A stretch of 6,611 bases of DNA from a bacterium (GTDB lineage: Bacteria; Patescibacteriota; UBA1384; XYA2-FULL-43-10; 1-14-0-10-43-13). Of this stretch, positions 1 to 6,174 are shown piece after piece. The translations under genes were made by a program, and so were the position numbers. The stretch covers positions 1 through 6,611 of the forward strand of contig JAUSKR010000026.1 of the NCBI GenBank assembly GCA_030649445.1, written 5' to 3'. The notes beneath the pieces were generated by a model. It did not search any database and was not told the origin of the DNA. It was given only the letters and a program-made list of their open reading frames with translations. Numbering within the stretch: the first letter of the stretch is position 1; the number at the start of each line of letters is the position of its first letter.

Positions 1-522
1 CGCACGCGATGTCTGGCGGATCATGGCCTCCAAGCGAACAACAAGAGTCCCATTCGCCGAGCCGGAGAACTCCGATCTTCGTGGCTGACCCTCAAGCGCT
101 CCTGCCAGCCTGGCGTAGTCAAGCATGAAGATGTGGTGGTCGGGAGGACACCGCCTCAACACCCCTTGGGCACCGACAACGGCCCAGTTATTGATCGTCC
201 CAATCGAGTCGTCTTCTTCATGCCTCACCAATTCCCAAGCTGAGTAAAGATGCTCCGCCCTCAGTGCCAGTTCGAGCGCATGTTCCATGTCTACTGTATC
301 GATTGAGCTGAATGCCTCAAATCGGCAGACATCCACTCGATCATCGTGCGTCTCTAACGCCAGACCTGCGATGTCGTACATTTTTAGCTGTGCCTGAGGC
401 TTCGTCATGGCCACAACATTGGTCAGTCCTCCCTGCCGCTGCCGCTTGATGCAGATGGTGACGACCATTGTGCTGGCCAGTGCAAGCATCTTCTCCAAAA
501 CGGGCTGTTCTCTGCTACTCAC
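1..522 (-). CDS. Hypothetical protein, 5' part only (3' end lies outside the window)
   Basis: The frame stays open for 174 codons from a GTG at 522-520 to the window edge, and an in-frame TAA lies upstream at 543-541. GTG is preferred as the start because GGGAG (533-529) sits six bases before it. ATGs at 489, 468 and 408 are alternatives. The protein begins MSSREQPVLEKMLALAS and later contains DTVDMEHALELALRAEHLYS and a stretch ending DHHIFMLDYARLAGALEG. It looks soluble and helix-rich, with charged Glu/Asp/Arg segments and no clear signal peptide, and I recognise no family motif. G+C is about 56% by hand count, higher than in the genes to the right. It is oriented like infB but separated from it by 543 bases with a terminator-like hairpin, so it is probably a separate transcript. 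It could be a transferred gene, or belong to other DNA joined during assembly. Confidence that it is coding is moderate. Confidence 0.5.
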   Translation of the reverse strand, partial: MSSREQPVLEKMLALASTMVVTICIKRQRQGGLTNVVAMTKPQAQLKMYDIAGLALETHDDRVDVCRFEAFSSIDTVDMEHALELALRAEHLYSAWELVRHEEDDSIGTINNWAVVGAQGVLRRCPPDHHIFMLDYARLAGALEGQPRRSEFSGSANGTLVVRLEAMIRQTSRA

Positions 523-528
523 CTTGTT

Positions 529-533
529 CTCCC
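529..533 (-). promoter_or_regulatory. Shine-Dalgarno site supporting the GTG start of the 5' partial gene
   Basis: The minus strand reads GGGAG, then AACAAG, then GTG. The six-base spacing is near the bacterial optimum, and this decides the GTG start over the downstream ATGs. The surrounding AAG-GTGAGT also happens to match a eukaryotic splice donor, so the site is only modest evidence. Confidence 0.4.
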
Positions 534-603
534 AATCACCTTATGGCTCTGAGGCCAATGGGGCTATGGCATGTGGGCTCGAGATTGAGCCGCCTCGAAT
601 GTA

Positions 604-654
604 GCACCAATTTACATTTATTTCAACAACAACATGCACATGGAAAATTGGTGC
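604..654. repeat. 10-bp inverted repeat with 31-base spacer
   Basis: GCACCAATTT at 604-613 is the exact reverse complement of AAATTGGTGC at 645-654. A related partial copy (CCAATTT) lies at 660-666. The pair is 80-130 bases upstream of the GTG at 522 on the minus strand, so it could be an operator for that gene. This role is inferred from position only. Confidence 0.45.
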
Positions 655-680
655 ACAATCCAATTTAATTATTTATGATC

Positions 681-724
681 ACTTCCCTCACTACAGCACA
701 CCGGTGTGCTGTAGTGAGGGAAGT
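681..724. repeat. Perfect 44-bp palindrome with no loop
   Basis: Bases 681-702 (starting ACTTCCCTCACTACAGC) are exactly the reverse complement of 703-724. The symmetry axis falls between 702 and 703 in ACACC-GGTGT. The match ends sharply, since 680 (C) and 725 (A) do not pair. As RNA or a cruciform it would give a stem of about 20 bp with a minimal turn. No T-run follows on either strand, so it is not a standard intrinsic terminator. It lies between the G+C-richer left gene and the rest of the window. It may be a protein-binding site, a mobile-element end or an assembly junction. Confidence 0.9.
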
Positions 725-750
725 ATTAGAAAAATACAAGCGGAACATAC

Positions 751-802
751 AAAAATCCTGCCAGCTCGAAGGCGGAGGGGAACCAACGAACTGACAGGAT
801 TT
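751..802 (-). terminator. Terminator-like hairpin for minus-strand transcripts
   Basis: Arms at 787-802 and 753-768 are 16 bases each with an 18-base loop. On the minus strand they read AAATCCTGTCAGTTCG and CGAGCTGGCAGGATTT. As minus-strand RNA all 16 positions pair, two of them as G-U wobbles. As plus-strand RNA the same two positions are C-A mismatches. The distal arm runs into TTTTT (755-751) on the minus strand. The asymmetry indicates function as minus-strand RNA, consistent with ending transcription from infB. The loop is longer than usual for an intrinsic terminator and the T-run is short. Confidence 0.6.
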
Positions 803-908
803 CTAGTGCAATTCTTCCAACAATCTGTTATCTCCTACACCTTAGTTAACTTAACAGTGCGACCTGAAATATCACTGAAAATCTTAAATTGCGGAATGCG
901 TTTTTTGT

Positions 909-990
909 TGTCATCCTGAGTGTACGTGCGAAAGATCTTTCATCGTCAATGAAGAGATTCTTCACTTCAAGAACATCATTCAGAATGACA
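909..990. repeat. Short dispersed repeat with TGTCATYCTGA termini
   Basis: The left end TGTCATCCTGAG (909-920) and right end ATTCAGAATGACA (978-990) form imperfect inverted termini. Inside are the palindrome GAAAGATCTTTC (930-941) and a small stem TGAAGA/TCTTCA (950-955 and 959-964, loop GAT). Sequences of the form GTCATCCTGAG...AAGATC...TTCAGAATGACA are widely scattered between genes in many bacterial genomes; this is from general knowledge, not a search. It is probably a non-autonomous miniature element. Only one copy is visible here. Confidence 0.65.
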
Positions 991-1065
991 GGTTAGTTCA
1001 ACTTTGTCATTAAAGATGAAAACGACAACCCCTTTACACACCTACGAGATGCGTAGTAGGAAAGG

Positions 1066-2853
1066 TCATTTGATTTTTCTTTTCTTATAGATCGTTTTGA
1101 AAGCAATATAGGCATCACCAGCTGCGACAGTTGCGCCAGCTGGCAAGGAGAACCCACATTCCGTGCCGGAAACACTTTCTTTTACTTCTGATTTTTCACG
1201 GCGGAGTGATAATATTTTGGTTCGATATTTCTCATCTTTATCCTGAAAAAACTTAATCTCATCTCCAGTGGTTATCTTACCATTATCAACTGAGCCACCG
1301 GCGACAAAACCTTTTTTATCGTCCCTAAAAATTGCCAGAACCTTACCATTGCCCAATTCCTCTTCGATAATTTCCGGCGGTAGAAGGTTGGCTAGTTCTT
1401 CCTTGGCATAATCAATCAATTCATAGATGACCTGAAAAATCTTAGTTTGAATATTTTCTTTTTCAGCTAGATGTTTAGCTACCCCGGCAATTGAAATGCG
1501 AAAACCGAGGATAATAGCTTTCGTCGCCCGAGCAAGTGTGACATCAGAATCGGAGATTGGGCCGACACCTTCGGCAATAACTTTGATACCATAGTCGGTT
1601 GAATTTATCTCGTTTAGCGACTTTTGGATCGCTTCAAGTGATCCAACAACGTCAGCTTTGACAATCAGATTTAACTCTCTTTTTTCAGTCTCCTGGTTGT
1701 TTTCTTCGGTCGCAATTCTTTTGGCAGTTGAAATTTTTATCGAGGAGTGGCCTTCCTGAGCCAAAAACGCATTTTCTCGAGCTTCTTTTTCGCTAGAAAA
1801 AGCCAGCAATCTAGCACCAAAATCCGGTAATGATTTCAAACCAGCGATCCTAACGGGCGTGCTTGGGCCGGCCGATTCAATTGCTTCCGAGCGGTAATCT
1901 TCAAGAATACGGACTTTGCCATAAGCAGAGCCAATCGCGATCGGTTCGCCTCGACGAAGCGTTCCGTTCTCAATTAAAACCGTCGCCATCGGACCAGCGC
2001 CGCGCTCCATATGTGATTCGATAACAATGCCGACGGCTGTTTCGGCAGGGTCGGCTTTCAAATCCATAATTTCCGCTTGAAGCAAAATCATCTCAAGCAG
2101 ATTATCGACTCCGAGACCACTTTTAGCTGAAATTTCGACCATGATCGTTTTGCCGCCCCAATCCTCCGGGACCAGGTCATATTCAGACAATTGTTGTTTA
2201 ATTTTTGTAACATCGGAATCAGGCAGATCGGTTTTGTTGATCGCCACAATCAATGGCACATTGTTGCCCTGGGCTTGTTTGATAACCTCGATTGTTTGCG
2301 GCATGACGCCATCATCGGCCGCCACAATTAGAACAACTATATCTGTGATCGCGGTACCGTGTTCACGCATGGCTGAAAAAGCGGCATGACCAGGAGTGTC
2401 AATAAAAGTGATCGTTTTATTCTTGAGATCTTTGTTTTTTGGTTTATTCAGTGTTACTTGATAAGCAGAAATATGCTGAGTGATGCCACCTGATTCTCCG
2501 GCCGCAACAGAAGTTTCTCTGATTTTGTCCAGTAATGTCGTCTTGCCGTGATCAACATGTCCCATCACAGTCACAACTGGCGGACGGAAAACCATATTCT
2601 TGCCAGAAGAAATTTTTTGTTCTGATTTAAAAGCATTAACTTTCTGAGTTTTTTCTTCGAGTTCTACTTCAAGACCGAGGTCGACACCGATAATCGAGGC
2701 CGTTTCGAAATCGATCGTCTCATTGATCGAAGCAAGAACACCGTTTTTGATTAAATCAGAAATAACAACAGTCACCGGCAGATTTGCCCTATCGGCGAAT
2801 TCTTTGACGGTGATGACTTCCGGGATTTGAATTTTCTTTTCTGTTTCGACCAT
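1066..2853 (-). CDS. infB: Translation initiation factor IF-2 (complete, compact form)
   Basis: This ribosome-associated GTPase brings formylmethionyl-tRNA to the 30S subunit and promotes 50S joining. The 595-residue protein has a short N-terminal IF2_N-like domain (about 12-65, PEVITVKEFADRANLPVTVV). The GTPase domain follows, with G1 GHVDHGKTT (98-106), G2 GGITQHI (122-128), G3 DTPGH (152-156), G4 NKTD (206-209) and G5 SAKSG (242-246). Domain II is at about 270-360 and domain III at about 394-495 (KADVVGSLEAI). The C-terminal tRNA-binding barrel is at about 500-590 (SVSGTECGF) with a basic tail KKRKIK. All GTPase motifs are intact. Only about 90 residues precede the G domain, against nearly 400 in E. 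coli, so the long variable N-terminus is missing. The ATG at 2853 is chosen because the IF2_N domain begins just after it. Shine-Dalgarno support is weak, with AGG 14-16 bases upstream. The gene follows gyrA by 208 bases and probably has its own promoter at 2887-2915. No nusA or rbfA flanks it, and TGA is the stop. Confidence 0.97.
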   Translation of the reverse strand: MVETEKKIQIPEVITVKEFADRANLPVTVVISDLIKNGVLASINETIDFETASIIGVDLGLEVELEEKTQKVNAFKSEQKISSGKNMVFRPPVVTVMGHVDHGKTTLLDKIRETSVAAGESGGITQHISAYQVTLNKPKNKDLKNKTITFIDTPGHAAFSAMREHGTAITDIVVLIVAADDGVMPQTIEVIKQAQGNNVPLIVAINKTDLPDSDVTKIKQQLSEYDLVPEDWGGKTIMVEISAKSGLGVDNLLEMILLQAEIMDLKADPAETAVGIVIESHMERGAGPMATVLIENGTLRRGEPIAIGSAYGKVRILEDYRSEAIESAGPSTPVRIAGLKSLPDFGARLLAFSSEKEARENAFLAQEGHSSIKISTAKRIATEENNQETEKRELNLIVKADVVGSLEAIQKSLNEINSTDYGIKVIAEGVGPISDSDVTLARATKAIILGFRISIAGVAKHLAEKENIQTKIFQVIYELIDYAKEELANLLPPEIIEEELGNGKVLAIFRDDKKGFVAGGSVDNGKITTGDEIKFFQDKDEKYRTKILSLRREKSEVKESVSGTECGFSLPAGATVAAGDAYIAFKTIYKKRKIK

Positions 2854-2886
2854 ACTTAAAATAGAAACCTAATTACTTATGGCTTT

Positions 2887-2915
2887 ATCTTACCATAAAA
2901 GCACGAGAGAGTCTA
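2887..2915 (-). promoter_or_regulatory. Putative sigma-70-type promoter of infB
   Basis: The minus strand has TAGACT (2915-2910) as a -35 matching TTGACA at 4 of 6 positions, a 17-base spacer, and TAAGAT (2892-2887) as a -10 matching TATAAT at 4 of 6. TGG directly before the -10 makes it an extended -10. Transcription would start near 2880, leaving a leader of about 27 bases before the infB ATG. It lies outside the adjacent repeat mosaic. The call rests on consensus matching alone. Confidence 0.5.
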
Positions 2916-2940
2916 TCTAAATTTCTAATTGTTTTAGGTT

Positions 2941-3052
2941 GTCATTCCCGCAAAGGCGGGAATCTATAATTGAATGGATTGATGAGAGATTGCCACGCCT
3001 TGATTACTAGTCGCAAACCAATGGCTCGCAATGACAATGCTGACGGGATGAC
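2941..3052. repeat. Composite repeat bounded by GTCATTCCCGC-type ends
   Basis: The left end GTCATTCCCGC (2941-2951) opens a perfect 8-bp stem ATTCCCGC/GCGGGAAT (2944-2951 and 2956-2963, loop AAAG). The right end TGACGGGATGAC (3041-3052) is an imperfect inverted copy of the left terminus. A repeat of another family (2986-3036) lies between them, which suggests nested insertion. The right end stops ten bases short of the gyrA stop codon. On the minus strand the GC stem has no T-run, so it is not an obvious terminator. Confidence 0.6.
2986..3036. repeat. Inner dispersed repeat of the GTCATTGCGAG...GGCAATCTC type
   Basis: On the minus strand this reads from TGTCATTGCGAGCC (3036-3023) to GGCGTGGCAATCTC (2999-2986). 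Elements with this start and end are common intergenic repeats in diverse bacteria (general knowledge, not searched). It lies within the CCCGC-type element above, so it is probably a later insertion or part of a chimeric repeat. Confidence 0.55.
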
Positions 3053-3061
3053 GCTAGCGCG

Positions 3062-6000
3062 TCACTTCTTGCCCCAATAATTGGTTCCGGTATCTTTTTT
3101 CGGAGAACTTTTATCAGAATTGTCATACTTTGTATGATCATTGTCAATCACGACTTTTTTGTCATAAAACTTCACATTCAAGCCGGCCTTGCCGGGATTA
3201 GCGTTGATTGGCTTAGATATATTGTCGGTCGGCTTTGCATTAACTTCCGTCTTTTCCGATTGGTTTGGAGATTTCTTTTCAACCACTGGTTTTGCGACCG
3301 ATTCCTTATAAGTATGAACTTGTATGACAGGTTTGTCTGGTGCTGCGCTTTTTGGGGTATTTGGGGAGGTTGGGATCGATTTAACGTCTGTTTTTGGCGA
3401 CTTGTCATCCGTCGGCAAATCGAGCGCTATTTTTTCTTGATTTATTTCATCAGGAACAATAAGCGCAACAGAAGAAACCTTGTCGCCAGATCGCAAGCGC
3501 ATTAATGTGACTCCCTGTGTATCGCGGCCGAGCCGCTTGATTTTAGTCAGTTCCATTCTGATAAATTGGCCCTTCTGTGACGCCAAGACGACATCGCCTT
3601 TTTCTGAATGAACGATGTGCATACCAATGACGTTGCCCGTCTTCGGCGTGCAGTTGGCAGCACGGATACCCATGCCACTGCGTTTTTGAATATGGAAATG
3701 ACGAATCATCGTTCGCTTACCGAAACCGTTTTCGAGGACAATCAGCATATCCGGCTCAGATAAGCTCTTTTTCGAGTCCTGCGCCGGCCAACAATCTCCT
3801 GCTACGACATCCATCGACATTACTTTATCATTTGAACGAAGTTTCATGCCGGTAACGCCGGAGGCGCTTCGGCCCATCGGTCTGACATCGGTCTCGTGAT
3901 AGCAAATCGCCTGACCCTTTTCTGAAACTTCAACGACAACATCGGAACCACTTGAGGTTTTGACCCATTTTAGCTCATCATTTGGCTTCATCCCCATCGC
4001 CACAATACCGGTCTTTCTTATATTGTCATACTTTTCGATCTCAGTTTTCTTGATTTGACCGAGAACTGTGCCCATGATGAAGAATTTGTCGCCATTATTA
4101 TTTTTTGCCGCTGTCAAAATCGAGGTAACTTTTTCGCCTTGGCCGATTTGAATGATATTAACGACAGGCGTGCCCTTTGACTGACGTGAAGTTGCCGGCA
4201 ATTCATAAACCTTACTCTTGAAAACCCGGCCTTTGTTGGTGAAAAAGAAAATGTCGTCGTGAGTCCGGGCGCAGACGAGATAATCAACAATATCTTCCTC
4301 CTTCGTTGTCATGCCGACGACGCCAACACCGCCGCGGATCTGCTTGTGATAAGTGTCAACTTCCTGGCGCTTGATGTAATTGCTCCGCGACAACGAAACA
4401 AAAACTTGCTCGTCGGGAATTAAATCTTCAGCGCTGAATGAACCCAGCGCGTGCGGAACTACGACTGTCCGCCGGGCGTCGCCATATTTGTCAATTAAAT
4501 ATTTTAAATCATCCTTAATCAAGCCAAGAATTTTTTCCGGATGTGCCAACAGGTCTTTAAGGTAGGCAATTCGTTTTATGAGTTCGTCATACTCATCTTC
4601 AATCCGCTTGCGTTCAAGCGCCGCCAGAGCTGACAATTTCATCTCGAGGATGGCATCAGCTTGACGGTCAGAAAATTTGAATTTGGCCATCAGATTTTTC
4701 TTGGCGTCATCGCGGTTGGCAGAATTTCGAATCGTTGTGATGACCTCGTCGATATGGTCAAGGGCAATCTTAAGCCCCTCTAGTATATGGGCGCGGTCTT
4801 CGGCTTTGCGCAATTCAAATTTTGTCCGCCGCTCGATGACAATTTGGCGATGTTCAATATAGTATTGCAGGACATCTTTTAGTGTCATGACAATCGGCTC
4901 CATATCGGGAGTCAGCGCCAGCATATTGACATGAAACGCGGTTTGCAATTGAGTTAGTTCATACAAACGATTCAAAACTTTTTTAGGATATGAATTACCT
5001 TTGAGTTCGATGACTATTCTGACGCCTTTCCGACTCGACTCGTCACGGAGATCAGAAATGCCATCAATCTTCTTTTCTTTAACTAAATCAGCAATTTTTT
5101 CGATCAGAGAAGATTTATTGACCTGATAAGGGATCTCGGTGACAATTATTTTAAAACCGCGCTTCGTTTCTTCAATTTCCGTTTTGGCCCGAACCATAAT
5201 CCGACCTTTGCCGGTGGCGAAGGCCATTTTAATATCCTCAGTATTGTAAATATTTGCACCAGTCGGAAAATCCGGGCCCTTAACGTGTTTCATCAGGTCA
5301 TCGACATCAGCTTCGGGATTGTCGATCAATTCGATGACACCGTTGCAGATTTCAGTCAGGTTATGTGGTGGAATATTCGTCGCCATACCAACAGCGATAC
5401 CGACTGTACCATTCAAAAGTAACTGCGGAACGCGGGCCGGCAAAACGACCGGTTCTTGTGTCGTGCCATCGTAGTTGTCCTGCCAATCGACGGTATCTTT
5501 GTCGATATCAAGGAGCATTTCCTCAGCCAACGCTGACATCCGGCACTCGGTGTACCGCATTGCCGCCGCTGAATCGCCATCCATCGAGCCGAAGTTGCCT
5601 TGGCCATCAACAAGCATATAGCGCATCGAGAAATCCTGTGCCATCCGGACAAGAGTGTCGTAGATAGCAATGTCACCGTGAGGGTGGTAATTACCCATAA
5701 CTTCACCGACAACTTTGGCCGATTTTCGGTATTTGACATTGTGGCGAAGACCGGTCTCGTACATGCCATAAAGAACTCGGCGATGAACCGGTTTCAGACC
5801 ATCACGGACGTCAGGTAAAGCCCGGGAAACAATGACACTCATAGCATAGTCAAGGTAAGATGTTTCCATTTCCTCGACAATTTCCCTTGGCTTGAGATTA
5901 CCAACACCGACAGTAAAAGTCGCCTCTGTGATAGAGGTATCTGACATGTCGGAGTCATTCAACTGAGTCGGTGGTCTTTCTGAACCTTCGGCAATTTCGT

Positions 6001-6091
6001 CAACAATCGGTTCATTTGTTGTTTCTTTAACCTCTTCTTGCTCAATCTGTTCAGTTGATTCTTCCTGGTTGTCCAGCTCTTCGTCCGCCAT
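3062..6091 (-). CDS. gyrA: DNA gyrase subunit A (complete)
   Basis: GyrA is the DNA-cleaving and wrapping subunit of the A2B2 gyrase, which adds negative supercoils using ATP hydrolysed by GyrB. In the 1009 residues, 1-63 form an acidic, probably disordered extension. The breakage-reunion core starts near 64 (SYLDYAMSVIVSRALPDVRD, 78-97). The DNA-gate helix has HPHGDIAIYD (136-145), and the catalytic tyrosine is Y180 in AAMRYTE. The tower and coiled-coil region covers about 400-540. A six-bladed beta-pinwheel spans about 562-880, with the GyrA box at 584-590 reading QIRGGVG. A Pro/Lys/Asp/Ser-rich tail occupies about 890-1009. With these extensions it is longer than E. coli GyrA (about 875 aa). 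The ATG at 6091 is chosen over M49 (5947) because AGGGA (6105-6101) lies nine bases upstream. It follows gyrB by 83 bases, probably in one operon. The complete pinwheel and gyrB neighbour favour GyrA over ParC, although the box is atypical. The position equivalent to E. coli Ser83 is Ile141, while Asp145 (Asp87) is kept. Confidence 0.96.
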   Translation of the reverse strand: MADEELDNQEESTEQIEQEEVKETTNEPIVDEIAEGSERPPTQLNDSDMSDTSITEATFTVGVGNLKPREIVEEMETSYLDYAMSVIVSRALPDVRDGLKPVHRRVLYGMYETGLRHNVKYRKSAKVVGEVMGNYHPHGDIAIYDTLVRMAQDFSMRYMLVDGQGNFGSMDGDSAAAMRYTECRMSALAEEMLLDIDKDTVDWQDNYDGTTQEPVVLPARVPQLLLNGTVGIAVGMATNIPPHNLTEICNGVIELIDNPEADVDDLMKHVKGPDFPTGANIYNTEDIKMAFATGKGRIMVRAKTEIEETKRGFKIIVTEIPYQVNKSSLIEKIADLVKEKKIDGISDLRDESSRKGVRIVIELKGNSYPKKVLNRLYELTQLQTAFHVNMLALTPDMEPIVMTLKDVLQYYIEHRQIVIERRTKFELRKAEDRAHILEGLKIALDHIDEVITTIRNSANRDDAKKNLMAKFKFSDRQADAILEMKLSALAALERKRIEDEYDELIKRIAYLKDLLAHPEKILGLIKDDLKYLIDKYGDARRTVVVPHALGSFSAEDLIPDEQVFVSLSRSNYIKRQEVDTYHKQIRGGVGVVGMTTKEEDIVDYLVCARTHDDIFFFTNKGRVFKSKVYELPATSRQSKGTPVVNIIQIGQGEKVTSILTAAKNNNGDKFFIMGTVLGQIKKTEIEKYDNIRKTGIVAMGMKPNDELKWVKTSSGSDVVVEVSEKGQAICYHETDVRPMGRSASGVTGMKLRSNDKVMSMDVVAGDCWPAQDSKKSLSEPDMLIVLENGFGKRTMIRHFHIQKRSGMGIRAANCTPKTGNVIGMHIVHSEKGDVVLASQKGQFIRMELTKIKRLGRDTQGVTLMRLRSGDKVSSVALIVPDEINQEKIALDLPTDDKSPKTDVKSIPTSPNTPKSAAPDKPVIQVHTYKESVAKPVVEKKSPNQSEKTEVNAKPTDNISKPINANPGKAGLNVKFYDKKVVIDNDHTKYDNSDKSSPKKDTGTNYWGKK

Positions 6092-6100
6092 AATTATTAT

Positions 6101-6105
6101 TCCCT
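6101..6105 (-). promoter_or_regulatory. Shine-Dalgarno site of gyrA
   Basis: AGGGA lies nine bases before the ATG at 6091 on the minus strand, with a second AGGA (6110-6107) just upstream. It decides for the long N-terminus, because the internal ATG at 5947 has no comparable site. The long start adds a 48-residue acidic leader. Confidence 0.5.
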
Positions 6106-6111
6106 ATCCTA

Positions 6112-6130
6112 GCTTATTGCTTATTGCTTA
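6112..6130. repeat. Heptamer tandem repeat GCTTATT, about 2.7 copies
   Basis: GCTTATT occurs at 6112-6118 and 6119-6125, followed by a partial GCTTA at 6126-6130. It lies in the gyrB-gyrA gap just upstream of the gyrA ribosome-binding site. Such a short tract could vary in copy number by replication slippage. Any effect on gyrA expression is speculative. Confidence 0.6.
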
Positions 6131-6134
6131 CTTG

Positions 6135-6157
6135 CCCCGCCTTGGGATCAGGCGGGG
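6135..6157. repeat. GC-rich palindromic element between gyrB and gyrA
   Basis: CCCCGCCT (6135-6142) and AGGCGGGG (6150-6157) form a perfect 8-bp stem around the 7-base loop TGGGATC. On the minus strand no T-run follows, so it should not fully terminate transcription. It may attenuate transcription, protect mRNA ends, or simply be a REP-like repeat between co-transcribed genes. The dense G/C contrasts with the A+T-rich flank. Confidence 0.65.
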
Positions 6158-6174
6158 TGAACTTACCGCTTGTC

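Larger units (their letters stand above)
523..1065. other. Non-coding, structure-rich gap between infB and the hypothetical gene
   Basis: No convincing gene is seen on either strand. Listed from infB leftwards, the gap contains a short dispersed repeat (909-990), a minus-strand terminator-like hairpin (751-802), a perfect palindrome (681-724) and a spaced inverted repeat (604-654). The stretch 600-680 is A+T-rich and could contain the promoter of the gene starting at 522, but I could not find a good -35/-10 pair. No tRNA- or rRNA-like sequence was seen. Confidence 0.55.

Noticed and set aside
520..525. AAG-GTGAGT match to a eukaryotic splice donor
   Set aside because: A single short match is expected by chance, and the Shine-Dalgarno-like GGGAG before the same GTG gives a bacterial reading. 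It is noted only because the left segment could be foreign.
407..668. Two overlapping plus-strand open frames of 65-66 codons
   Set aside because: They lie opposite the longer minus-strand gene, lack a convincing Shine-Dalgarno site, and give low-complexity peptides typical of antisense frames.
704..919. 71-codon plus-strand open frame starting inside the palindrome
   Set aside because: It spans the palindrome, the hairpin and the start of a repeat, has no ribosome-binding site, and its peptide shows no family features.
1031..1065. Weak hairpin just after the infB stop (CTACG/CGTAG with outer CCTTT/AAAGG)
   Set aside because: The stem is short with bulges and no T-run follows on the minus strand. 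The hairpin at 751-802 is a better terminator candidate.
909..3052. The repeats as a CRISPR array
   Set aside because: There are no regularly spaced direct repeats with unique spacers. The repeats belong to different families and lie in separate gaps.
3134..3505. 123-codon plus-strand open frame opposite the gyrA 3' end
   Set aside because: It is antisense to the low-complexity gyrA tail, has no start signals, and its Trp/Phe/Arg-rich peptide is typical of a shadow frame.
6135..6157. GC-rich stem between gyrB and gyrA as an intrinsic terminator
   Set aside because: No T-run follows on the minus strand and the gyrase genes are normally co-transcribed, so it is called a palindromic repeat instead.
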